A DNA stretch of 64,000 bases from Cellulosilyticum sp. (GTDB taxonomy: Bacteria > Bacillota > Clostridia > Lachnospirales > Cellulosilyticaceae): positions 1-64,000 of the forward strand of contig SVDC01000002.1 of assembly GCA_015058045.1 (NCBI GenBank), read 5' to 3'. The notes beneath the pieces were generated by a model. That model was not told the origin of the DNA. It searched no databases and saw only the letters and a program-made list of their open reading frames with translations. This document shows positions 24,388-32,471 of the stretch, piece by piece. The first letter of the stretch is position 1. Each line of letters starts with the position of its first letter. Made by a program: the position numbers and the translations under genes.

Positions 24388-24412
24388 AGCGGCCACTACT
24401 TGAGCGACCGCT
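24388..24412 (-). terminator. Terminator of the lipoprotein/small-peptide operon
   Basis: AGCGGTCGCT / AGTGGCCGCT arms, followed by ATTGTTATATAT on the minus strand; nearly identical to the terminator at 10471-10495. The gap 24413-24572 holds nothing else recognisable. Confidence 0.55.
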
Positions 24413-24572
24413 TATTAATTTATTTGTTTTGTTTACTATTTTATTGTAGGACATATTTCATTTTATAGTTAAAGTCCTTTTTATCGTATATACTGGTTGT
24501 TTATCATCTAATAATATAGAAAGTTTTTTATAATACTAATTCAGTCTTCATGTCTATTACTTGTAGAATAGC

Positions 24573-24668
24573 CTAGAATGCAATATATAACATAGCTGCT
24601 ATCCACAGTAGAAATAATATACATCCTAGCCCTCTCAAGAATCCCAATCTTTCTGGTGTGAATTTCAT
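24573..24668 (-). CDS. 31-residue membrane peptide
   Basis: Short N-terminus MKFTPERLGFLRG, then one hydrophobic helix (CILFLLWIAAMLYIAF) running to the stop. Start at ATG 24668 with a strong AAGGAGGTA site. It sits 17 bases after the lipoprotein gene and ahead of the terminator. It is not similar to the two holin-like toxins. Possibly a small membrane regulator or a toxin of another type; its position facing the orphan antitoxin-like RNA is notable. Confidence 0.5.
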   Translation of the reverse strand: MKFTPERLGFLRGLGCILFLLWIAAMLYIAF

Positions 24669-24685
24669 AAATATGTACCTCCTTC

Positions 24686-26095
24686 TTAATCGCTTTCAAC
24701 GATTATAACATCCTCTGTTTCTGATTCTTCATTATAGCTAATTACAGGCTCATTAATCTGAGTGTCTGCATAATGGTATACGTCAATTACATAATCTCCT
24801 GGTGCGACATAGCTGATTGTGCATTCAAGTTGAGTTTTATTTAGCGTAAATTCATACGATGTATTATCAGAAAGACTTGTAATTGTTCCCCAGACATCAC
24901 CTTCGCCTGTAAATGGAACTGTAATCTTTAGGTTTGTCTCTTCTTCGAATGTGTACTTATACTCTTCTTTTGAAGCATCATCTGCAACCGCATTTGACTC
25001 AGCTGTTACATTTATGATTTTCAGATCTTTTGGCACAATGTTAATAGTCCATTTTCCCGCAATGGCTTCTTCTATTCCCACTTGAGCAACGCCTCCGCTT
25101 GCTGCCATCTGATAGCTTTCGTTATTTGGTGCAGTTAGATATGCTAACACATCTTCATCGTTATATACTGATGTGTCATATTCTACCATAAACGTTACAT
25201 CTGTAGTAGCCTGAGATATTCCAACTACATAAGCTTGTGAATTGGCACTGATTTGTTCTGAGGCGGTATCATAATATGCTTCATTCATATCCTCTTCACC
25301 AGTTACTTCAGACTTAATCTTGCCATAATACTTGAACATTCCCTTACCATTTACATAATAGTAACCACTCTTTGCATCATCTGGCATTTGAATAGCAATA
25401 TAGCCATTCTTCGTATCCATACCGTTTTCGATATAGTACATTTCAAATGACTGATAAAATCGTACATCAGCTTTTACTTCTGTAGTTAAAAACTCTGTCC
25501 CTGCGTAGAAACTGACATTGTAAGTTTCGCCCTGCTCTAATCCTTCAATCACACCTGCCATGTTAAGGAGCTCTTTTACTGGCTCGTCATTAATAGCAGT
25601 TATTCTAATATCATAAGAGCTGTAGTCTTTAAGAGCTTCAGCTAATGATGTTTCATCAATTACATTGCTTGAGACTTTAAACTTTATATAGCCATCATTA
25701 TCTACCTGAGCATCATGTAAGCCTATAGAATAGCCTAAATCCTTGAATCTTTCGATATTAATATTAGACAACTCACTGCCCTTAGATTTGTACGCAATAA
25801 GGCCATCTGAATACATTGTAGGTATTAATGTATCATCAAGCATTGTCCAGGCTACACGACGAGCATCTGTGGTCTTGTTATTACCAATACTATTGCCCTC
25901 GCACTCATGTGTGAGATAAAAAGTAGTATTATCCTTTACATAGTATTGATCTTCTTCGAGCCCACTATCTGTTAATGCTTTAAGCTCGTAGTCTTCACCT
26001 TCTTTTTTAAATATTGGCTTTGCTCCACATCCAACGGTAGATATAGCCATTACAGCTACACTAGCGATTAGCACCAGTTTTTTTATTGGCATCAT
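24686..26095 (-). CDS. Lipoprotein of unknown function
   Basis: About 469 residues from ATG 26095 (AAAGGTGAATACTACA upstream); a GTG four codons earlier is possible. Signal MPIKKLVLIASVAVMAISTVGC with lipobox STVGC. The mature protein looks like several beta-rich domains of ~100 residues each. The C-terminal part (AGDYVIDVYHYAD) resembles bacterial sandwich domains and ends with an acidic tail. No catalytic motif. The start overlaps the 3' end of the HNH-like gene. Confidence 0.7.
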   Translation of the reverse strand: MMPIKKLVLIASVAVMAISTVGCGAKPIFKKEGEDYELKALTDSGLEEDQYYVKDNTTFYLTHECEGNSIGNNKTTDARRVAWTMLDDTLIPTMYSDGLIAYKSKGSELSNINIERFKDLGYSIGLHDAQVDNDGYIKFKVSSNVIDETSLAEALKDYSSYDIRITAINDEPVKELLNMAGVIEGLEQGETYNVSFYAGTEFLTTEVKADVRFYQSFEMYYIENGMDTKNGYIAIQMPDDAKSGYYYVNGKGMFKYYGKIKSEVTGEEDMNEAYYDTASEQISANSQAYVVGISQATTDVTFMVEYDTSVYNDEDVLAYLTAPNNESYQMAASGGVAQVGIEEAIAGKWTINIVPKDLKIINVTAESNAVADDASKEEYKYTFEEETNLKITVPFTGEGDVWGTITSLSDNTSYEFTLNKTQLECTISYVAPGDYVIDVYHYADTQINEPVISYNEESETEDVIIVESD

Positions 26096-26549
26096 TGTAG
26101 TATTCACCTTTCACAATTTTCATTATAGTTCCGCTACTGATTCTATATTTAGACGCTAATTGATTGAAAGAAAAGCCTCTTTCCCTATCATATTTAATTG
26201 CATCTATTGTTTCCTGATCAGCAGCTGCTGCATAAGAATAATCATAGTCCTTGAAATATTCTTTTCGAGATATAACCTGGGCATTATCGATTCTACTGTT
26301 AAGCTCATTTCCATCCTTCGGCTGAACCACAAGATCTCGTGGTAGTTCACCATTAACGGCTTCGTAGACAAATTTAAGTTTAAGTACTTGATGTTTTCTT
26401 CCATTTACATCTATATATTGAAATTTACCTTTACCACGGCCCAGTTCTGTTCCCCATCTTGAAAAAACCAGTCCTTCCGAAGGAAGAACCTGACAATCTT
26501 TATATAAGATTACATCACCTGCTATCTTCTTTTCTTTTACTTTTGGCAT
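26061..26549 (-). CDS. HNH/homing-endonuclease-like protein with C-terminal HTH
   Basis: 162 residues. The middle (RDLVVQPKDGNELNSRIDNAQVISRKEYF) follows the HNH homing-nuclease pattern vHHkDGNplNNridNLe, but the histidine positions read V-Q-P, so catalysis is probably lost. The C-terminal FNQLASKYRISSGTIMKIVKG is a helix-turn-helix. It may be a DNA-binding regulator derived from a homing nuclease. Start at ATG 26549. Confidence 0.6.
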   Translation of the reverse strand: MPKVKEKKIAGDVILYKDCQVLPSEGLVFSRWGTELGRGKGKFQYIDVNGRKHQVLKLKFVYEAVNGELPRDLVVQPKDGNELNSRIDNAQVISRKEYFKDYDYSYAAAADQETIDAIKYDRERGFSFNQLASKYRISSGTIMKIVKGEYYNDANKKTGANR

Positions 26550-26562
26550 ATTTTATTCCTTT

Positions 26563-26829
26563 CTATCCCGAAATTATCTTACCTAAAGCTTCAACAAATA
26601 TTTTCAATCCTTGTGTAACAACACTTCCGTATCCGCAAATACTAAGGAAAAACGCTAAATAGATTAATTGATTTATTTTGGTTTTTACAAAAAGCACAAC
26701 CATGATAATTGCAAGTACTCCAAGCATTAGTCCAAGTGGATTATGTAGTATATTTGAAAATCCTAGTGTATTTACCTGAACAAAATTGTTTATTAATGCG
26801 TCTAAATATAATCCTATCTTTGTAAACAT
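26563..26829 (-). CDS. Small membrane protein, possible pilin/channel subunit
   Basis: 88 residues with an amphipathic N-terminus and two or three hydrophobic segments (PLGLMLGVLAIIMVVLFV; LIYLAFFLSICGYGSVV). Size and layout recall VirB2/Maff2-type subunits of Gram-positive type IV systems, but no sequence signature was recognised. Lies between recD2 and the HNH-like gene. Confidence 0.5.
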   Translation of the reverse strand: MFTKIGLYLDALINNFVQVNTLGFSNILHNPLGLMLGVLAIIMVVLFVKTKINQLIYLAFFLSICGYGSVVTQGLKIFVEALGKIISG

Positions 26830-26841
26830 CAGTATTCCTTT

Positions 26842-29235
26842 CTAACCGACTCTTAAGAAGCCACCGCCATACATTGTTAGGTATCTTCCCATAACGGTAA
26901 CTCTTTCATTTTTAACTTCATTTGCCATTGCTTCATACAAAGCATCCATTTGGCCAACAAAATCTGCATCTTCTTCTGCTCTACTGATAGCCACATATGG
27001 AATATTCCTATAAAGCATTCCTCTATGAAACTTTGTAAGCATAAAGATAACTGCCTTAGCTTGTTGTCCCTGCGCTTTGTGTACTGTCCTGGCATAAGCA
27101 AGCATCAGATTCTTTAAGTCTTCTTCCTCGTATACTACGATGCGATTATTGATATCTACATCTATAGTCTTTTCTTCTTCATTAATGTATTTAATAATTC
27201 CAACATCGCCATTTGAAGTATCTTCAGTATTGCAGTTAATATGCATTACCAAATCACCTTCTCTAAAAATCTGGCCTTTATATTTCAGTTCGTGCTTACT
27301 GTTAGATACAGGATTAACTAAATCCTGCAAAGTTTTATTCATATCAAATACGCCCGCTGTATGTTCTTTATATGGGCATAGGCACATTACATTGCCAAAT
27401 CCATACTTTTCATTTTTTTCTTTATATAAACTAGCAACGACATTTTTAACATCTTCCATATTTGAATACTCGTGAATGTGAAAATCGCTGCCTTCTTCTA
27501 TTTTGCCTTTTCCAGAGTTAATAATATGAGCATTCTCTGAAATCTTCGCATTTTCCTTTTGTCTATAAATTTTTTCAAGGACAGTAACTGTAATGACTCC
27601 AGAGTTAATAATATCTCTTAAAACAGCTCCAGGGCCTACCGATGGAAGCTGATCGATGTCACCTATAAGAACCACTCTGCATCCTTTACCAATGGCATTA
27701 AATAAACGGCTTCCTGTAGGAGTATCTAGCATAGAAACCTCATCTACAACAATAAGACTATCTTCAATTACAACTTCATCATCATTTAGAAGCTCTTGCA
27801 TCCAGTTAAGATCATCTGATTCTTTAATGCCTATATATGAGTGAATTGTACTTGCCTTATGTTCTGTAGACTCTTCCATTCTTCTAGCAGCACAACCAGT
27901 AGGTGATACTAAAATAGCATTACCACCATTTTGTTCGTATGTGTCTACTATAAATTTAGAAATGAATGTTTTACCCATACCTGGGCCGCCAGTAATTACA
28001 GAAAAGGCCGAAGTCTCAAGTCCTGAGATGATAGCTTTTACTTGCAGGGAATCTAATTCTACGCCCCTTTGTTTTTCTATTTCTCTTATAAGCTCATTTG
28101 TATTGTGTAAAGTGAGCTTTGGAGTTCCACTATTAATTCGTAGTATGTCATGAGCCATACCAACTTCTGCATCAAACAACTCCTTGTTAAATATGAAGGG
28201 CAAAATTTGTCCTTTGTGCTCTATCTTCTTTATTACGGCACTATTTGTATGTACTAAATGTGATATTACATCAAGTAATTCCTGCTTAGTAACATTTCCC
28301 TGCCCTAGCATAAGAAATACTTTTCTACAAAAACTCTGGTACTCCATTCCAATATCGCCAGTTACTTTATTTGCATTTAATACATGCATTGCTGCGAATT
28401 CGATTCTATTTGGATCATTAAGTGGAATTCCACAATCTTTTGCTATGTCATCTGCAATATCAAAAGTAATTGCTCTATAAATTCTGCAGAGTTGATAAGG
28501 GTTTTTCTTTATATAAACTAAGGCTTTCTTTCCACCATGTCTTTTATAAAAATCGATAGCGTATTTCTGAGATACACCAAACTTAAGTAAATACTGTGTA
28601 ATCTCTTTACTATCCATGGAGTCTTTATAAGCTTCACCTAAAGCAAGAGCTGACGACTCAGAAAAACCTTTTACGTACTTTAATCTAATTGGTTCATTTT
28701 CAATGACATACATTGTACGTGGACCAAACTCTTTATAGATGGCTTCGGCTTTCTTCTTACCAACACCTTTAAAGAGCCCTGATGATAGGTATGCGATTAT
28801 ACCATCCTTGGAATCCTCTATTACAGCGTCATAGCTTTCGACTATAAAATCCATTCCGTACTTCTTATTTCTTCTATATTCACCTACAAATGAATATAAA
28901 AGGTTTTTATTTGTAGGAAGGTTATATCCTTTACAGGTAACTCGCTTTCCCTGCTTAGTCTGATAAATAGCAATGCTATAATTGTCGCTTGTAAATCTAG
29001 TAAATAAGAATCTAGCATTGAATGCTGTCTTGTTTTCATCTATTGGATCGTAACCCATTCCATAGCTTTCTTCGCTAATCTTTGCTGATAAAAACTTTTT
29101 GCAGGCATCATCATCTTCAGAAGTAAATGATTTATATATACTTCTATGGCCTAAAACAACCTTTTTACATTCGTCCCAGGTATAGTAAACAGTATTTAGT
29201 TCTTTTCCATCTACTGATTTAACTGCGTATATCAT
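26842..29235 (-). CDS. recD2: RecD2/TraA-type ATP-dependent helicase
   Basis: 797 residues. The N-terminal oligonucleotide-binding and helix-hairpin-helix region (SSGLFKGVGKKKAEAIYKEFG, residues ~130-155) precedes SF1 helicase motifs: I VITGGPGMGKTF (~residue 415), II SLIVVDEVSMLD (~residue 505), III VLIGDIDQLPSVG, and a C-terminal VI-type YARTVHKAQGQQ...YVAISRA. It unwinds DNA 5'-3' and is the RecD2 form found without RecBC. On plasmids it may assist replication or transfer. Four bases downstream of the DUF3268 gene. Confidence 0.9.
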   Translation of the reverse strand: MIYAVKSVDGKELNTVYYTWDECKKVVLGHRSIYKSFTSEDDDACKKFLSAKISEESYGMGYDPIDENKTAFNARFLFTRFTSDNYSIAIYQTKQGKRVTCKGYNLPTNKNLLYSFVGEYRRNKKYGMDFIVESYDAVIEDSKDGIIAYLSSGLFKGVGKKKAEAIYKEFGPRTMYVIENEPIRLKYVKGFSESSALALGEAYKDSMDSKEITQYLLKFGVSQKYAIDFYKRHGGKKALVYIKKNPYQLCRIYRAITFDIADDIAKDCGIPLNDPNRIEFAAMHVLNANKVTGDIGMEYQSFCRKVFLMLGQGNVTKQELLDVISHLVHTNSAVIKKIEHKGQILPFIFNKELFDAEVGMAHDILRINSGTPKLTLHNTNELIREIEKQRGVELDSLQVKAIISGLETSAFSVITGGPGMGKTFISKFIVDTYEQNGGNAILVSPTGCAARRMEESTEHKASTIHSYIGIKESDDLNWMQELLNDDEVVIEDSLIVVDEVSMLDTPTGSRLFNAIGKGCRVVLIGDIDQLPSVGPGAVLRDIINSGVITVTVLEKIYRQKENAKISENAHIINSGKGKIEEGSDFHIHEYSNMEDVKNVVASLYKEKNEKYGFGNVMCLCPYKEHTAGVFDMNKTLQDLVNPVSNSKHELKYKGQIFREGDLVMHINCNTEDTSNGDVGIIKYINEEEKTIDVDINNRIVVYEEEDLKNLMLAYARTVHKAQGQQAKAVIFMLTKFHRGMLYRNIPYVAISRAEEDADFVGQMDALYEAMANEVKNERVTVMGRYLTMYGGGFLRVG

Positions 29236-29239
29236 CTAA

Positions 29240-29845
29240 CTACCTGCTTACTCCTACCGCATACTTTGACTCTGGTTTATATGCAATCTCCTTTACTTTC
29301 TCCCATAACTCTTTATTGAATCTTGTTGATGAAGAATAAAAGCCAGGGAATTTCTCAAAAGAATCCTTCTTTTCATACAAAAGCTCTACGCAAATCTTAA
29401 TAATGTCCTGACAGGCAGCTTCTCTGCACTGACCAATATGAATTCTCTTTCCGTTCGCTAAAATTGAATGTGCTGAAATGTACCAGGACACCTGCTCATC
29501 ACTTGATAAACAACCTGTCTCTACAAGTTTTTCCATCCAAAAATGAGCTTCATTTCTTAGAATTCGTAAATTCTTATTTGCAGGGGTAGAAATCATTCTC
29601 CATACTCCATGATGCTGTTCAGCTCTTGCTGATGTCTCGCAATCTGGATAATTCTCACACACATATCTCATCTGATCTGTATATACACTTCCGATTTCAG
29701 CTCCAGACTTAAGTACCATCTTTCCACCGCAATATGGACATGTAGGTGTTTCCTTTATATCTTTTCTAAGACCACCGCCATATAAATCATGAACAGCTCT
29801 ATATGCTGCTTTACCTCTCTTCTCACCTTTTCTTCTCTTATTCAT
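29240..29845 (-). CDS. DUF3268-type zinc-finger protein
   Basis: 201 residues. Basic N-terminus (KRRKGEKRGK) and a topoisomerase-like zinc finger CPYCGGKMVLKSG...YVCENYPDC (~residues 37-72). A helical domain then shows the DUF3268 pattern (LRILRNEAHFWME, HIGQCREAACQDIIKICVELL). The family is typical of conjugative elements, where it is thought to bind DNA. Own shared-class promoter (29885-29913); operon with recD2. Confidence 0.8.
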   Translation of the reverse strand: MNKRRKGEKRGKAAYRAVHDLYGGGLRKDIKETPTCPYCGGKMVLKSGAEIGSVYTDQMRYVCENYPDCETSARAEQHHGVWRMISTPANKNLRILRNEAHFWMEKLVETGCLSSDEQVSWYISAHSILANGKRIHIGQCREAACQDIIKICVELLYEKKDSFEKFPGFYSSSTRFNKELWEKVKEIAYKPESKYAVGVSR

Positions 29846-29884
29846 ATTATTTTATATACCTCCTAAATATCACTTCTTGGATAT

Positions 29885-29913
29885 ATCATAGCATAGTATC
29901 ACTTTTTAGTCAA
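29885..29913 (-). promoter_or_regulatory. AAAAGTGAT-class promoter of the DUF3268-recD2 operon
   Basis: Minus strand TTGACT, spacer AAAAAGTGATACTATGC (17), TATGAT. Confidence 0.75.
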
Positions 29914-29933
29914 TTAAACATATTGTAATAAAA

Positions 29934-29958
29934 AAGAACCATCAAAGTGATGGCTCTT
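29934..29958 (-). terminator. Terminator after the methyltransferase-like gene
   Basis: Arms AAGAGCCATCA / TGATGGTTCTT around CTT, followed by TTTTATT on the minus strand. Confidence 0.75.
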
Positions 29959-29968
29959 ATATAAACTT

Positions 29969-30865
29969 TTACAAGTTAAACATTACCCCAATAAGTATTG
30001 ATACAATTATTACGAGAACAAAAGCAATATATTTTAATATTTTATTACCAAATTGCTTTTTAGCATATTCCTCATATTGGGACTCCAATGTTTCTTTATT
30101 TGCTCTTACGCAGTTTAAAATACTCTGGAGTGTCTTCTTGTCGATTACAGCGACCTGCATTATTTCCGATAAAGGTTTTCCTGCTTCTTTTGAATCAACA
30201 CTCAATTTTCTTATATCATTATTTAGATGTTCTTCAGATAAATTAGCTAAGAGAGCGTTTATATAATATTTCGTAGACAGCTCGCCAAAGTATTTAAGAT
30301 TTCTTTCTTTTTTTAAGCTATTCTTTAAATGAAATATCACATTTTTCCACTTGAAGTCTTTAAAGTCGTACCAATCTATGAGTAAATAACCGTTTTTACT
30401 TAATAGATTATTATATGTAGTAAGAATTCCAACTAAATCCTCATAAGTGCCTTCCTTGATATTAAGGGCATACCATAGAGCTCCTTTAATATCCATAATT
30501 ACATCAAGTGGCTTATTCCCAATCATCTTCAATGTAACGTCTTGAGCTTTTACATTGCCACTGATGTAGTTAAAGTTATTCCCTGCCATAGCTATTTTAT
30601 TTTTCAGATTACTTCCGTGAATATCACTTAAGTAATACATTGGCTCCTTGTCGCTTTCCTTAAATGCATCTGCTTCATAAAGTCCAGAATTGGCTGCAAA
30701 ACTTCCTAGTCTATAATTCATTGGAAGGTTTAATTCTTTCAATGCTTCTATTAGCCATTTGCTACCTAAAGCGTTATAGGTATTAATATACCAGAATCCC
30801 TTTTCATACATTTTAGTTAGTTTTTTCTTAGTTTTGTTAAGTCTATAATCTAAAAAACTTTTCAT
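29969..30865 (-). CDS. Tail-anchored methyltransferase-like protein
   Basis: 298 residues. The central part (DVIMDIKGALWYAL...LLSKNGYLLIDWYDF, ~120-180) has the strand-helix rhythm and acidic strand ends of class I SAM methyltransferases, but no clear glycine-rich SAM motif was found, so the call is tentative. The C-terminal 20 residues (YIAFVLVIIVSILIGVMFNL) are a membrane tail anchor. Last gene of the recG-to-terminator run. Confidence 0.45.
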   Translation of the reverse strand: MKSFLDYRLNKTKKKLTKMYEKGFWYINTYNALGSKWLIEALKELNLPMNYRLGSFAANSGLYEADAFKESDKEPMYYLSDIHGSNLKNKIAMAGNNFNYISGNVKAQDVTLKMIGNKPLDVIMDIKGALWYALNIKEGTYEDLVGILTTYNNLLSKNGYLLIDWYDFKDFKWKNVIFHLKNSLKKERNLKYFGELSTKYYINALLANLSEEHLNNDIRKLSVDSKEAGKPLSEIMQVAVIDKKTLQSILNCVRANKETLESQYEEYAKKQFGNKILKYIAFVLVIIVSILIGVMFNL

Positions 30866-30897
30866 TTTATCCTCGCATTTTCTATATTAATAAATTT

Positions 30898-31254
30898 CTA
30901 TTTATTGTTTAAGATCTTATCTATTTCATTCATCAATAGATTGTAATTAATAGGTTTTGTTATTACTGCTCTTGCCCCAAGAAGCAAATATTTTAGCAAT
31001 TCATCTTTAGGCTTTCCAGAAACCACAATGATATTTGCGTGAGGCATGGTACTAAGTATTTTTTCTACGAGCCAATCTCCTCCTACTTCATGCATCATAA
31101 TATCGCAGAAAATAATGTCTGGAGCATTGTCTCGTGCAAGTGCGTATCCGTCATAAGCATTGTCAGCTTCTAGTATTTCTACATCCTTGCCTGTAATTAA
31201 TCTTTTTAAGGTATTTCTGGCAAAAGTTTCATCATCAATTATTAAATACTGCAA
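30898..31254 (-). CDS. Stand-alone response regulator receiver domain
   Basis: 118 residues, CheY-like only: acidic pocket IIDDE, phospho-acceptor Asp in IIFCDIMMHEVGG (~residue 52), Ser in VVSGK and Lys in VITKPI. There is no output domain and no histidine kinase in the window, so it may receive phosphate from a host kinase or act as a phosphate-gated adaptor. The 121-residue gene lies 2 bases upstream. Confidence 0.88.
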   Translation of the reverse strand: MQYLIIDDETFARNTLKRLITGKDVEILEADNAYDGYALARDNAPDIIFCDIMMHEVGGDWLVEKILSTMPHANIIVVSGKPKDELLKYLLLGARAVITKPINYNLLMNEIDKILNNK

Positions 31255-31256
31255 TT

Positions 31257-31622
31257 TTAATAATCCTCCCTGATATCCTCGTTTTCGATTTTTAAAAGTG
31301 CCTCTTCATAATGCTCCATTTGCTCTTTAGCCTGTTTGATTTTATCCCTAACGGCCCATACAAAATGCTTTAAAGCAAGCTCGTCATTTTCTTTGTAAAA
31401 TACTACAAATTGATTTGCAGTGCGCTTTAACATGTTGTTATCGAAATCATATTTACTCATATCTCCAAGTGTATGATATGAGGAATCAAGGATAATAACA
31501 TTTTCTTTGTCGTGCGCCTTTATAGTTTTTATATAGGCAACATCTTTATGAATTTTACCATCGGCTTTAGATATCCAATACCTATATACTTGTTTTAAAT
31601 TCTTATTGCTTTCTGTTTTCAT
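31257..31622 (-). CDS. Hypothetical protein, 121 residues
   Basis: Mixed N-terminal half with alternating beta stretches (NVIILDSSYHTLGD; QFVVFYKENDE) and a charged helical C-terminus (IKQAKEQMEHYEEALLKIENED). No family recognised. It lies 2 bases upstream of the response regulator and 15 bases downstream of the 124-residue gene. Co-transcription suggests a shared signalling task; that is inference. Confidence 0.5.
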   Translation of the reverse strand: MKTESNKNLKQVYRYWISKADGKIHKDVAYIKTIKAHDKENVIILDSSYHTLGDMSKYDFDNNMLKRTANQFVVFYKENDELALKHFVWAVRDKIKQAKEQMEHYEEALLKIENEDIREDY

Positions 31623-31637
31623 AAACTCATTTCCTTT

Positions 31638-32012
31638 CTAGGTCATAGCCCCAGTTAAAAATAACTCCTTACTGTTTGTATCTCTAACACATAGATTTCT
31701 ATTTATTGCCTTATATTGAAGCTCTAATGCCTTAAGACAATCATCGAGCATTTTTTCTTTATCAATATAATCCTGGTATTCGTCTTTGTTATCAGTACGG
31801 CCTATTATTCTTTTAACAGCTCTTATGTATGTCAGCAGGCTTGATAATTCGGAATATACCCTTGAGATATCTATAAGTTTAGTTCCCAAGTAATTAGCTC
31901 CATCTACAGTGGAAAAGTCAAATTCTTCTAAAATATTTATTTGTATTTTATCGATGATGTAATCAGCAAATACTGTTGCATCCCATCTTGATATTTCCTT
32001 ATATCCTGCCAT
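31638..32012 (-). CDS. Hypothetical helical protein, 124 residues
   Basis: Mostly alpha-helical (YIIDKIQINILEEFDF; KLIDISRVYSELSSLLTYIRAVKRII). The start overlaps the stop of the ribbon-helix-helix gene by one base at 32012, so translation is coupled. Function unknown. Confidence 0.5.
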   Translation of the reverse strand: MAGYKEISRWDATVFADYIIDKIQINILEEFDFSTVDGANYLGTKLIDISRVYSELSSLLTYIRAVKRIIGRTDNKDEYQDYIDKEKMLDDCLKALELQYKAINRNLCVRDTNSKELFLTGAMT

Positions 32013-32422
32013 TACGCCTCCATATATTCCTTGTATGGATTGTTTCCATTTGCTTCTAACATTCGGATAAATCTCTCAGCCATAACAGTTGCTTTAAATT
32101 CATCGGTATATTTGGCTATATCATCTGCTGTTCTACCAAATACATATGATGTGTTACTGATAGTTTTGCCTTCTTTATCATACACCCTGCCGATGACCTG
32201 ATATTCACCATCTCCCTGCTCCAGTGTGAACTTGAATCTAAGCCCCTTATAGCTGCACACAGACAACTTTAGAGGCTCAATAGGTCTTGCTACTGTCTCT
32301 GATTTATTAAATACGCTCTCTAAGATAAGCTTAGATACAGTCATATCTTTTTCTTCTGCAATTTTTTGAATGGCTACCTTTTCTTCCGATGTAAGTCGGA
32401 TCTTAATCATTTCATCTTTCAT
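32012..32422 (-). CDS. Ribbon-helix-helix DNA-binding protein
   Basis: 136 residues. The N-terminal 45 (MIKIRLTSEEKVAIQKIAEE..MTVSKLILESVFN) form a ribbon-helix-helix of MobC/Arc type. The remainder is a beta-rich domain (GDGEYQVIGRVYDKEGK) ending in a helix. Such proteins act as plasmid repressors or relaxosome accessories. A perfect 12-base-arm inverted repeat lies directly upstream (32436-32469) and is the natural operator candidate. Confidence 0.7.
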   Translation of the reverse strand: MKDEMIKIRLTSEEKVAIQKIAEEKDMTVSKLILESVFNKSETVARPIEPLKLSVCSYKGLRFKFTLEQGDGEYQVIGRVYDKEGKTISNTSYVFGRTADDIAKYTDEFKATVMAERFIRMLEANGNNPYKEYMEA

Positions 32423-32435
32423 TTGGATTCCTCTT

Positions 32436-32469
32436 GCGTGGGAACATATTAATTATATTATGTTCCCAC
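32436..32469. promoter_or_regulatory. Perfect inverted repeat, candidate operator/terminator
   Basis: CGTGGGAACATA and TATGTTCCCACG arms around a 10-base AT spacer, filling the gap between the recG stop and the RHH gene. It has too few trailing U residues for a strong terminator. The dyad suits an RHH dimer-of-dimers autoregulator. Confidence 0.6.
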
Positions 32470-32471
32470 GA

